Source: Chaenocephalus aceratus (Eukaryota > Chordata > Actinopteri > Perciformes > Channichthyidae). Taken from it: a stretch of 64,000 nucleotides of DNA. The position numbers and the translations under genes were made by a program. The notes beneath the pieces were generated by a model. The model ran no database searches. It was not told the DNA's origin and worked only from the letters and a program-made list of their open reading frames with translations. The DNA lies in the NCBI GenBank assembly GCA_023974075.1, contig JAMFTG010000050.1, positions 186,001-250,000 on the forward strand. Direction: 5' to 3'. Position 1 is the stretch's first letter. The number at the start of each line of letters is the position of its first letter. Positions 44,201 to 55,099 of this stretch are shown in pieces.

Positions 44201-46565
44201 TCCTCTGATTCTGTGTTCTCTTCAGTCCATCAGCTGTAACTTAGGCAGCCATTGGCCCAGTTACATCTGCATCCGCCATCATGCCAATGTTCCTGCACTG
44301 CTTTGCATTTCATCTCCTCCTTTACAGTCTCCCTGCTGTTTTTATGGAGGGCGGATTCTGCTCTCATGTCCCACACTTTTGCTCTTGTGCCAAATGTCGT
44401 GGCTCAGCTTGGAACTTCATGGTCCCGTCTGAGGGACTGATGAGCGTAGATCTCTGCCCGTCAGCATGCTGTTTGGTTCTGGATGCCACAGGTGGAGATA
44501 GTTCTGGCTGCAGTCTTGTTGTTGTTGTTTCAGCTCTGGTTCTCTGTCTGTTCGATGGAGAAGGAGGAGTCTCCTGTTGGGTTAGGTCTTTTGTCTGCTT
44601 GGAGGGTCGGGATCGTAGCCTTTTCTAACTCAGAGGGGGAGTCCAGGTCTCGGGACGCATTACCTATAAAAAAAATCTAGCACACTGAGGTTAAATAAAT
44701 CCAACCCTTTCCACTCTGACTCTTTCTAATCATACTATCTGTCTTAATTGTTAAATGCCATCTAAACAACATAATTGATGTCTACTAATGATATCACAAA
44801 AACTTACTCTAAAAATTGTTTCATCCATTGCTACATATTTACCCAACATAACTCTTTCAGGAAACCATTTTCTCCTATACATTGAAAAACGTACATGTTT
44901 CCAGCATCACATATTCCACACACTACGAAAGAACATCTACATATTTTCTCCAATATTTCAAGCTAGTTTCTATAACAAGATTATCATGTGTGACATAATA
45001 ATCAGATGTCTTGTTTGCTAACCAAGAATATTAAACTTTAAAATCTCTTTTGGCCAGTTGAAGTCCTGCTTACTTCATCTTTAAACTCTTCTTTAATTTG
45101 AAACCAACAAAGGTCTTCCTTCTCCACCATGATCCTATCTCTATATCAAAGTCCAGACAAACTGATGATTTATCTTTAGAAACCATGAGGAATGACTCAT
45201 AAAACACTATTCTCCCTTACTTCAGTTCTAAATCAAATGAGCCAGACAGGAAACCCCCTTTAACCACTTGAAATTGTTTATCTAAGTTGTGTTACAAGCA
45301 GGTTAGATCTGTAATGAATTAAAATCAATATTTAAGGACGTAATATAAGTTAAATATATTGTTAAGCAAATTACTGTTTTATTGTGAAGGCATCTCTGGC
45401 GAACAGCGGCCTTTGGCTTTTATTTTGAAAGGCCGTTCCGGAATAGCGAGTCCGATTTCTAGAAACACGGCAAATTGACAATCGTTATAATGCATTAACT
45501 ATAGTCGTGAAAGAGACAAGGAGGGGGAAGGCGTGTGGAAGCAAGCAATGAACTGAAAATGCCACCAATCCTCTGTTTTAACGTGATGGCGGACATTGAA
45601 AACCGAAGCGGGCATAAGCACCCCTGTCTTTTGTACCATTACATTTACCAACATAAAACAAGGTCTTTACTAATCAACAATGACAACCTACAGACAGCTT
45701 ATTTATTTAAATATACAAGCCTTTTCTTTATCCCCCTCTTTGATTCCACTTAAAATCAATCTCTTAATCTGTTCCCATTGCTCCCGATAACTCCCTGGAA
45801 TTTCAGAATCGTCTTTACTATTCTGACGCAATATATTGACTTCGCTTTTATTTATCTGACTTAATTAACGTGCTTCCCCCCCCTTTCAGCCACTAGATGG
45901 CAGCAGCAGAGCACAAATGAGCTTCACTCTTCTGAGCGAATTTCTGATTACCACAGACAATCGCCCACACAGGTTATTCAGGTAAAAATCACACAGATTT
46001 ATTCCCCGTACAGTTTGTCTAGCTTGATAACGTGCTTCATATGTCGTCACGCAGGACTCACTGTCTACCTTGCGATCAACGTTATGTTTACGTCAGCCTT
46101 TCAAATTACTTGAACAAATAGCAAACGCTGGCACTTCAGCTTATGGCCCCCAGTCTGCTATTTGAACCTCAGTTTTAAACGGCGATTCGATCTGAAAAAT
46201 CGAATTTCCAGGTTTCGTCGTGCAGGAATTTCACCTCACAGCCCATGAACTGCACCGTTTCCACGCCACTTAGGAATAAACTACCTAAAATCCACGCCAA
46301 ACCGCTTCCTATCTCGTCACGCAGGACTCTCAGTCTACCTTGCGATCAACGTTCACGTGTTTTATATAACTTTCCTAACATAGTAAAAACATGCATTGTA
46401 TATTCCATTTAAACTTCAAAAACACTGTGAAACGCCTACAGACAATCCTACAGTTTTGTTTACCTTATTTGTAGCTGCAGGGCTCTGCGATTGTCTGAGG
46501 TGTCTAAAAGTGTTTGTTCCCGACCCAGTCTGGCCGTCAGAATCCTTCCACAGCTCTGTTTATAT
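41230..46565 (-). other. non-coding interior of the young LTR element
   Basis: 5.3 kb with no frame longer than about 115 codons and no retroviral motif. Internal similarity: a block with TCAATTCTGGTSCAC and CTTTARCAGTGYGTGGAA occurs at 43170-43370 and 43620-43870. A 40-bp block with ACCTTGCGATCAACGTT occurs at 46044 and 46313. Stretches at 44110-44640 are GC-richer and could be a former gene end, but no domain is recognisable. Confidence 0.6.
45890..45905. promoter_or_regulatory. CTCF-like motif
   Basis: CCACTAGATGGCAGCA fits the core CTCF consensus at every informative position. It lies inside the young LTR element. Occupancy cannot be inferred from sequence. Confidence 0.5.
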
Positions 46566-46583
46566 ATCACGTCAGGGTCACCA
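46566..46583 (-). other. primer binding site, tRNA-Trp type
   Basis: The minus strand reads TGGTGACCCTGACGTGAT two bases after the 5' LTR. It is complementary to the 3' end of vertebrate tRNA-Trp as I know it, with one mismatch. Confidence 0.75.
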
Positions 46584-46585
46584 TT

Positions 46586-47116
46586 TGTTAGGAGATTTAG
46601 TAAATAACTAGGCCGCATTTCCAAATCTCCGCGCGTCCCTAAACAAGCTGATTATTCTTACAGGAAGGAATTCACTGCTGCCAAGTAACCGTTAAACAAT
46701 AATCCACTTTAATGGTAATAAAACAATGCAATACAATCAAATACAGTACAAAATAAATACAGATCTGTGGGATCCCACATTTACCTGATACTCACGTGTG
46801 CCAGCGAGAGGAGAGAGAGAGGGCACACAGCGGGGTTCCTGTCTAAATACCTCGCTGACCAGAGGAGGAGTTATCTGCGTCTCCCTTCCAGACCAGTGAT
46901 TGGCTGCCCAAATTATCATCAACACCTCACATCATTATCACAGGGATCTGAGATGACTGTATGTTAACTCCACACCTTCCCCCTCTTCCTTTGTCCTCAA
47001 AAAACCAAATGTTCACAGGCCCCAAAAACAGTTCACAGTGTTCTACCCAAATCATTTTCCCTTTTTAAGCATCTTGATAGTTTACTAACATGAATACATA
47101 CAAATATTTCCTCACA
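46586..47116 (-). repeat. 5' LTR of young element
   Basis: This 531-bp copy matches 39858-40388 with one visible substitution. It is followed outward by GTGT and then by ERV pol sequence that resumes in frame with the RNase H part on the other side of the element. Confidence 0.93.
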
Positions 47117-48738
47117 GTGTGCACACAATGGAAAGTACGGCAACACAGTCGTGTTCCTCACCGTCTTCAGGAAAAGTTCAAACTAAATGAAGTCTCTCCT
47201 TTTGAAACATCATGTGTTGAAATAAACACCTGCAGTTCAAAAATAAAAAGTGAATTGCCTAATATTTTTGTTGTGGAATCAATTAATTTCTTTCTTTAAA
47301 GGCAAAAACATGAAAAAGCTAAGAGAAAAATCCTATTGAATACAATATTATTTGGAGCAACTTAATTTATAAATGGTTGTCAACTTAAAAACATGTGTTC
47401 ATGTTCAACATGTGGTAATTAAGTACATACACTTTAAGATTACATTTAAATTATACGGTAAAACAAGTTGGAACTTTTGGAGTAATCAACTTAAAAACTT
47501 GTGTTTATGCTACCAATTATTAAGTAAGTGGTAATTGAAAACACCTCTGATTGTAGAGGAAAAGCCTTCTCCCCTTTCTCAAATAACTTTGTTGCTTTAA
47601 CACAATTTCAATGGAAGTTGTCTTAACTCAATAACCATCGATGTAAATAACTTTTCAATACATTATTGATTACTATTTTTGAGGAACTTTTAGGTTGGAA
47701 GTGAACATAAGTCAGAGGTACATGGTGTACTCTTCCTTCACTACATGTACATACATGTAGTGAAGGAAGAGTGCACCATGTACCTCTGACTTATGTTCAC
47801 TTCCAACCTAAAAGTTCCTCAAAAATAGTAATACCTTTAGTTACTTCACAGATGTGGATGAATGATGTGAAATATAATCAAGTGTTGAATCAGACTTTAG
47901 TTCCACCAGGAGTAAATCCACAAGCTACCCTGCAGTCTACAAAGCCATTCAAACTAGCTGCACCTTTACCAGCTTTGAGAACACTTTCATGATCAATCAT
48001 TATAAAACATATCAGATATATTATTCTGAAATGGACCAATCTGCACAACGACTACTTTTACTGTCTTTACCTTCACTATATTCTGATAATACTTTTCTAC
48101 TTTTACTTGAGGAACCTTTTGAATGCAGGACTGTTAGTGTAACACTCTGGTACTTATACTTTTACTCAAGTACAAGATCTGAGTACTTATAATTTCACTA
48201 CAAGATCTGAGTACTTATTCCTTTACTCAAATACAATATCTGAGTACTTATTTCACTTCTGGTAGTGTATTAGTCTGAATTGTAGCTACAAAATCACACA
48301 GAGCTGCATACAAATAGACTCACAATGGTAACAAGTGTAAAATAATATGTACTAATGTGTACAATGATTTGTAGGTAATTGTGACTACTCAAGACACCTG
48401 ACTTATACATCTTCAAAGTATTGGCTTTCAGAATATTAAACTTGTTTCGGAAAATTCAGATGATAAATACAACTTTGAAGCTTGTAACGGCATAATTACA
48501 AGCAGACAACGGACTAATGTAACATCACAGCAAGCATAACAACAGCTGTGTGTTATGAACACATACGCAAGAATGACATCATCTGTCGCTTAGTGACAGG
48601 TTTTGGCAGAGCAGCCAATGATGCAATACGCTTATCTGAAAGCGCTTTCCCCTCTCCTGAAATGACATGACCCACAAATGTAACTGTTCTTTGTACATAT
48701 TGGAGTTTTTTTTACCATTTACCATTTACTATTTAGCC
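47117..48738. other. ERV remnant, repeats and a large palindrome
   Basis: The first 50 bp belong to the old ERV pol (end of RT connection). 47165-47660 is AT-rich with no family recognised. 47669-47832 is a long palindrome. 48090-48265 contains TTTTACTCAAGTACAAGATC-type words of a common fish interspersed repeat. 48270-48738 holds nothing recognised. RT motifs for the central polymerase region are absent, so that part of pol is lost. Confidence 0.55.
47669..47832. repeat. 164-bp near-perfect palindrome
   Basis: Two 81-bp arms separated by CA (47750-47751) differ at one position. The core is CTACATGTA-CA-TACATGTAG. Such a structure would fold into a long cruciform or hairpin RNA. It shows no terminal duplication that would mark it as a standard transposon. 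Confidence 0.95.
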
Positions 48739-49002
48739 TTAACACAAACGTGTGAATGTGTAAGGTTTACCATTATATTCAAATGTGAACAAAAATTTAA
48801 CTTGGGAAATAATCAGATAAGGATTCCGGACGAGCGTGCATGCACAGCTGCATTTACATCGTAAATCCTGAACAAATCTCCACTCGGCAGGAGGTTTTGT
48901 CTCTGTCTTTTTGACAGGAAACACTGGAATCGTTACACGGAATAATGACCCCTTGTTTAAGCAGAGAGGTAAACACTGGCCGAATGCCATCAACAGCTTC
49001 AC
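48739..49002 (-). pseudogene. ERV reverse transcriptase, start, deleted inside
   Basis: TIPVFPVKKTETKPPAEWRF and VQDLR mark the fingers of a gamma-like RT. FLFTFEYNGKPYTFTRLC follows too soon, so about 60 residues are deleted between them. The YXDD-bearing palm is not found. Confidence 0.82.
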
Positions 49003-49039
49003 GTTTAAATGGGTACGGGACGGAACGTGGACATTAACC

Positions 49040-49420
49040 CTACGTCATATCTGTGAGCTGCCCAGAGTGAGTATGGCACATCTGAAAGCGCGGCAGGAAG
49101 CTCAGAGATATGAGAATTACCTCATCATCCTCAACCAACAGCAATGTGCGCAGAACGGCTACGTTCGTGCACATTTTCATTTGATACACGTCACGTGACA
49201 TAGAGTACATGACATATTCTGTGTGTGTAGGTGCCCAATCAGTGACTGACTCCCAATCTTTAACGATTGGACCCAAATCCCTCCATCTATCAGTGCCCCT
49301 GGCTAGTGAAATGTGTGGACCGCCCCTGGGATTTGACACAGTTTGTGTTGTGTGGTTGTGGGTGTGAGTGTAACAGAACCAGCAAACTCCAATACATAGT
49401 TTTAAACATGAGCTCATCAT
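49040..49420 (-). pseudogene. ERV protease-RT linker region
   Basis: An open stretch lies between the protease end and the RT start of the old ERV. No motif is recognised in it. The call rests on position. Confidence 0.4.
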
Positions 49421-49599
49421 TCACACATTCTAACAGAAAAACTCTCATCATAGCATTTACACGGATCTTTCAACCACGTTAGCAGTACAATGCAAATGAG
49501 AAGCCTCCACACAGCAGGTGGAAAAACACGTTGATCAGTCAAACGCAACAACGCCTGAGAATCAGGATATGTCAGCAGCCCATTGATACACATTCACCA

Positions 49600-49881
49600 G
49601 TTATTTATCATCAAATGACACTTTTTTGAACCATCGTAGGAGATGGCTGTCGGACTTTAAGACCCTCATTTGTGGAAAAATGAGGTCCAAGCCGAACCGG
49701 AGAATCAGATCTCTGCCCAGTACATTTATTGGGCAGACAGATGTTAAAATAACTGTTTTTTACTGATGTGGGAAATGTATGACTGTCATCACCGTTATCT
49801 TTACTCTGAAGTGGTACAGAAACTTCTCCTTTACAGTTACCCAGCACATAAATAAATCTACCACTACATTTGCATTCAGGC
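49600..49881 (-). pseudogene. ERV protease, C-terminal part
   Basis: The minus strand encodes an NVLGRDLILRFGLDLIF segment, the conserved G-R-D region near the end of retroviral proteases. The N-terminal part with the active-site DSG lies at 56582-56691, on the other side of the RTE insertion. Confidence 0.78.
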
Positions 49882-50515
49882 AAATCTGCCTCAGGCCGAT
49901 TGTCGAACCTCAGATTGAGGAGGAACAATGCGGATTCCGTCCTGGTCGTGGAACGACGGATCAGCTTTTTACTCTCGCAAGGATCCTGGAGGGGGCCTGG
50001 GAGTACGCTTATCCGGTCTACATGTGTTTTGTAGACTTGGAGAAGGCGTATGACCGGGTTCCCAGGGAGTTACTGTGGGAGGTGCTGCGGGAGTATGGGG
50101 TGAGGGGGTCTCTACTCAGGGCCATCCAATCTCTGTACTCCCAAAGCGAGAGCTGTGTCCGGGTCCTCGGCAGTAAGTCGGACCCATTTCCGGTGAGGGT
50201 TGGCCTCCGCCAGGGCTGCGCTTTGTCACCAACCTCTTCCTTATCTTTCTTACAGTGCAGACGCTTTTCTGCTTGCTCCTGCCTCTGCTTACTTTTTATG
50301 CTGATTTTCCTATTCTTATTCTCTGAAAACTTCGAGCAGCGGCTCCTGGACATTAACCGATCACTGGGACAGTTCATCTTCGTAAATAGACGGAGGTTTT
50401 CAGCCATATTTCAACATTTTTACGACGACCCCAGTCTTACAGTAGCGTGGCCTAGCAACAGCTAAAGCCTGGTAGGCTACTGCATGCTATTTAGCTTAAG
50501 CTAGTTGGTAGAAAA

Positions 50516-52051
50516 ATGCCTCCGTTCTCTACAGATGACTTCCACAAACTTCTACAGAAGATAGTTGTGCTGGAAATGAAAATGCAACGGTTGGAAGTTA
50601 ACGTGGAAGTGAATGGACTATGTTGTGGGAATGACACCACTTTACCAATGTTGCAAAATAGTGGAAAAGGGTATGCTAACTCACAGCTAGTTAGCAGCTA
50701 CAAGGATTCCAAGGAACAGGAGGGCTGTGTACTGGGTAATAAATCTACAAGTGGTAGTCCTCCCTGGAACTCTCTGGGTGCAAAGCCGAAGAGTAAATCA
50801 TTTCCATGGGATTTGGGAGGACGGATAACAGGCAGAGCCCAACACTCAGAAATATGTGATGCGACCGGCTGGCCTGCATTGTTATCACCCAGGAAGAGCG
50901 CCTCTTCAACCCCTAAACAGCAGTGGACAGCTGCTAAAGGGAGAATTACAAAAAATCCTCCTAAACCACCAAGTGTGCCAATCCAGAACAGATACGCTCC
51001 GCTGACCGAGAGCCGGAGATCTCTTTCTGATGACCTGGATAACCCGTCCTCTTCACACAGCAGGGTAAGGACCAATAGCTACTACAAAAGTAAAAGGCTA
51101 GAGGGAAAGCTAACGACTGGGCCTGAAACTCTGATTGTGGGTGACTCTGCCGTAAGAGATGTAAAAGGTCTGTGTAGTAAGAACAACATCAAAGTACTCT
51201 GTTTTCCCAAGGATACGGTCTCTGACTTGGCTGAGAAGATCCTGCATATTGGGGCTGAACATCCGACTGTGAAGAATGTGGTTCTGCACATTGGAACAAA
51301 TGATGTTGTGAAACAAGAGTCAGAAGTGCTGAAAAAAGACTTTAAATGTCTGTTGGAAACTGCCAGCTCTCTAAATGCAGATGTGTTCATCAGTGGCCCT
51401 CTACCGCCAGTCAGAAGAGGAGTGGAGAGATTCAGCAGATTGTTTGCACTGAACACCTGGCTTTCAACTGCCTGTACTGACCATTCTGTGCATTTTATTG
51501 ACAATTTTAACTTTTTCTGGGATCGCAGACATCTTTTCAAGGCAAATGGAGTTTGCCTGAACAAGTCAGGAGTGAAATTGTTTATCTCTAACATATTCAA
51601 CTGCCTGCGTCATCAATCTGTTCCCTCTGCCAAGGACAAGCGGCAAGAGGAATCAAAACAGAAGATAGACACAACACATCGCGCAGAAAACCCTGAAGAA
51701 GTATCACTGCACCCGCCTGAGGAATGTTCTGATTATGGGAGACCTAAGAAACACACGGAGGAGTCCCCACCGCCCGTCACCCCCCCCCCTGTCAACGCTT
51801 TTGAGAATACTCCGTTCACCCTTTCACCCACGCCCACCATCCTGGAGATCGTTGAACACATGAAGGAGATACAGAGGGCTGGCACCGATTCCTTCCTGGA
51901 TTTCAAAGACCAAACTAAGGCGTTACGCAGGGCTGGCAGCATGTCCTTTACCCCCGCCCCTCAACGACGCCCACCAAAATCACCGAAGCAGAGATGCGCA
52001 CCATCTCTCCCGGCTTCATCACCATGCCTACCACAATCATCTGCAAACTGA
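50516..52051 (+). CDS. LINE B ORF1, esterase-domain protein
   Basis: An intact 511-codon frame. Residues 10-40 form a short coiled coil (LLQKIVVLEMKMQRLEVNVE). The central domain has ETLIVGDSAVRDVKG with the GDS nucleophile box, LHIGTNDVVK and FKANGVCLNKSGVKLF, as in the SGNH/esterase ORF1 proteins of CR1 and L2 LINEs, which bind RNA and assist retrotransposition. The C-terminal 130 residues are Pro-rich and disordered. The frame is followed by ORF2 after 54 bp. Confidence 0.9.
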   Translation: MPPFSTDDFHKLLQKIVVLEMKMQRLEVNVEVNGLCCGNDTTLPMLQNSGKGYANSQLVSSYKDSKEQEGCVLGNKSTSGSPPWNSLGAKPKSKSFPWDLGGRITGRAQHSEICDATGWPALLSPRKSASSTPKQQWTAAKGRITKNPPKPPSVPIQNRYAPLTESRRSLSDDLDNPSSSHSRVRTNSYYKSKRLEGKLTTGPETLIVGDSAVRDVKGLCSKNNIKVLCFPKDTVSDLAEKILHIGAEHPTVKNVVLHIGTNDVVKQESEVLKKDFKCLLETASSLNADVFISGPLPPVRRGVERFSRLFALNTWLSTACTDHSVHFIDNFNFFWDRRHLFKANGVCLNKSGVKLFISNIFNCLRHQSVPSAKDKRQEESKQKIDTTHRAENPEEVSLHPPEECSDYGRPKKHTEESPPPVTPPPVNAFENTPFTLSPTPTILEIVEHMKEIQRAGTDSFLDFKDQTKALRRAGSMSFTPAPQRRPPKSPKQRCAPSLPASSPCLPQSSAN

Positions 52052-52105
52052 TATCTGCTGGGTCCAGGCTCAAGGGCGTATGGCACTCTCAACTCTTTCC
52101 AGGAC

Positions 52106-55099
52106 ATGCCGGGGCCCTGCCTGCCAGTAGCTTTGCCGATATCTGTGTTGATAGGTAATAGATTAAGAGCGGTAAATCATCTTAGATACAGGAAGCGCTC
52201 AAACGTTTGTGTGAGTTTATCTAATTTAGCAGTGATTCCATGTCAGCCACAGCTTGTTACAAAAAACATGACTGATAGTGTGTTTAACAAACTTAAACTA
52301 GCTTTATTAAATGTCAGGTCTTTGGCAGGAAAAACATTTTTAATCAATGATTTTATCACTGAGCACAATCTTGATTTTATGTTTTTAACAGAAACTTGGA
52401 TTGAACAAAATAACAGTGCAGCTGTTCTTATCGAATCAACCCCTCCCAACTTTAGTTTTATGAGTCAGGAAAGAATGCATAAGAAAGGGGGTGGAGTTGC
52501 TATTCTGTTCAATGATTCCCTTCAATGCAGGAAGACATCGTATGGGAACTTTGCTTCTTTTGAATATGTGGCCCTTCAGCTGAAATGCTCCTCTCGAGCT
52601 CTGTTCCTAAATATCTATAGGCCACCCAAATACTGTGCAAGCTTTTTTGATGATTTTACCGAACTGCTGTCTATAGTGTGTATTGACTTTGACCGTCTAG
52701 TCATTGTTGGTGATTTTAACATCCATGTTGACAACCCCCAGGACAGAGGGGCTAAAGAACTGTTTTGTGTTCTTGATAGCTATGGACTGACTCAGCATGT
52801 GACGGAGCCCACGCACAATAAGGGGCACACTCTGGACTTAATTATTTCAAAGGGTCTGAATATCTCTAAGGTTGTGGTGACTGATGTTGCGCTCTCTGAC
52901 CATTCCTGTGTTTTCTTTGAGAGCTCTATTTCTGTTCACACAAGTGTTCAAAAAGAGGTAACCACAAAGCGATATTTAACTGAAAATACTAGGGAAATGT
53001 TTACTCAGAATTTTTCTACCACACTTTCCCCTGCTAACATCTCAGTAGATGAGCTAGTAGATCATTTTAACTCAAAAATTAAAAATGTTATAGATGCCAT
53101 TGCTCCAATTAAGGTAAAGGAAGTGACTGGGAAGAAAATATCTCCATGGAGAAAGGCCATGACCGTTAAAACAGAAAAAAGAGAATGTCGAAAAGCTGAA
53201 CGCAGGTGGCGAAAAACAAATCTCCAGGTTCACTTTGAAATTTATAAAGAGAGACTTGGCCTTTATAATTTGGAATTGAAAAACGCACGACAATCATTCT
53301 TCTCTGACATCATTACCAAAAACAAAAACAACGCACGTGCCTTGTTTGCTACCGTCGACAGACTAACTAACCCCCCAGTGTCAGTAGCCTCTGAATTTCT
53401 AACCACCAAGGCGTGCAATGATTTTGCCTCCTTTTTCACTGACAAAATTCAGAAAATCTGACAAGCAGTCAGTGCCTCTGCATCAGGAACAGCAAATGTG
53501 CTGTCTCTGTGTCCACTTAACATCAATTCAGACATCATGACACAATTCCATCAGATTAATGATAAAAACCTAGAGGACATTATACAACTTCTGAAATCCT
53601 CCTCCTGCTGCCTTGATATTATTCCAACAGGATTTTTCAAAGATGTTTTGCCTTGCATGGCCTCAGAACTACTTCATATAGTAAACAAATCTCTTCACTC
53701 AGGTATTTTTCCACAGGCCCTGAAAACTGCAGTCATTAAACCGCTCTTAAAAAAGAATAATCTAGATGCTTCAGTAATGAACAATTACAGGCCCATATCA
53801 AACCTGCCATTTCTAGGTAAGATCATTGAAAAAGTTGTTTTTCAACAGTTAAGTAATTTCTTGCATTTAAATGGTTGTTTCGATGTGTTCCAGTCAGGCT
53901 TTCGTCCAAACCACAGCACTGAGACTGCTCTTGTAAAGGTCTTTAACGACATCCACTTAAACACAGACAGTGGCAGAACTTCAGTGTTAGTATTATTAGA
54001 TCTCAGTGCTGCGTTTGACACTGTTGACCACAGCATATTACTAGACCGACTGGAAAACTGGGTTGGACTTTCGGAAACAGCTCTAAATTGGTTTAAATCC
54101 TACTTAAAGGATAGAAACAACTTTGTTTCTATAGGTAAATACACATCTGAGTTGACAAATATGACATGTGGGGTTCCTCAAGGCTCCATCTTGGGGCCTC
54201 TTCTCTTTAACATCTACATGCTACCACTGGCTCAGATAATGAAGAACAACAAAATAAGTTACCATAGCTATGCAGATGACACACACATTTACGTAACAAT
54301 TTCACCAGGAGACTATGCTCCAATTCAAACACTGAGTAAGTGCATTGAACAAATCAATGACTGGATGTGTCAGAACTTTCTCCAATTAAACAAAGATAAA
54401 ACTGAGGTAATGGTCTTTGGAGCCAAGGCAGAACGTTTAAAAGTTAGCGCTGAGCTTCAGTCTGCAATGTTCAAACCAACAGATAAAGCCAGGAATCTAG
54501 GTGTAGTCATGGACTCTGACCTGAGTTTCAACAGTCACATTAAAACAGTTACTAAATCAGCCTACTATCACCTAAAGAATATATCTAGGATTAAAAGACT
54601 AATGTCACAGCAGGATTTGGAAAAACTTGTCCATGCCTTTATCTTCAGTAGACTCGACTACTGCAATGGTGTCTTCACAGGTCTCACTAAAAAATCTATT
54701 AGAAAGCTGCAGCTGATTCAGAATGCCGCTGCTCGAGTCCTCACTAACACTAAGAAAGTGGATCACATCACTCCTGTTCTGAAGTCTTTACACTGGCTTC
54801 CTGTGTGTCAAAGAATAGATTTCAAAATATTGCTGCTGGTTTATAAAGCTTTGAATGGTTTAGGCCCAAAATACATTACTGACCTCCTGCTAAACTATGA
54901 ACCATCCAGATCTCTCAGGTCTTCAGGGACTGGTCAGCTTTCTGTCCCCAGAGTCAGAACTAAACATGGAGAAGCAGCATTCAGTTATTATGCTCCAAAT
55001 ATCTGGAACAAACTCCCAGAAACCTGCAGGTCCGCTGCAACTCTTACTACTTTTAAATCCAGGCTGAAGACTTTTCTTTTTGTCGCTGCTTTTGATTGA
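52106..55099 (+). pseudogene. LINE B ORF2 (endonuclease-RT), one stop
   Basis: A 997-codon frame broken only by TGA at 53459-53461. The endonuclease ([45 protein letters not shown]) is followed by the RT ([42 protein letters not shown]) and the C-terminal LHWLPVCQRIDFKILLLVYK region. CGA to TGA by CpG decay would explain the stop. ORF2 nicks DNA and primes reverse transcription at the target. Confidence 0.9.

Larger units (their letters stand above)
39858..47116 (-). mobile_element. young LTR element with captured LIM sequence
   Basis: Two 531-bp LTRs (39858-40388, 46586-47116) differ at one site I can find (40150 C, 46878 T). GTGT flanks the element (39854-39857, 47117-47120). A primer binding site and polypurine tract place the sense strand as minus. 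The 6.2-kb interior has no recognisable gag, protease, RT or integrase. It holds non-coding sequence and an Ajuba/WTIP-like LIM fragment next to the polypurine tract. The near identity of the LTRs implies a very recent insertion, so mobilisation by a partner element must be assumed. Confidence 0.9.

Noticed and set aside
44193..44680. Plus-strand frames inside the young LTR element
   Set aside because: No domain, no start context and opposite to the element's sense strand. Probably chance.
50018..50407. Minus-strand frame over RTE/LINE junction
   Set aside because: Shadow of the RTE reverse transcriptase on the other strand.
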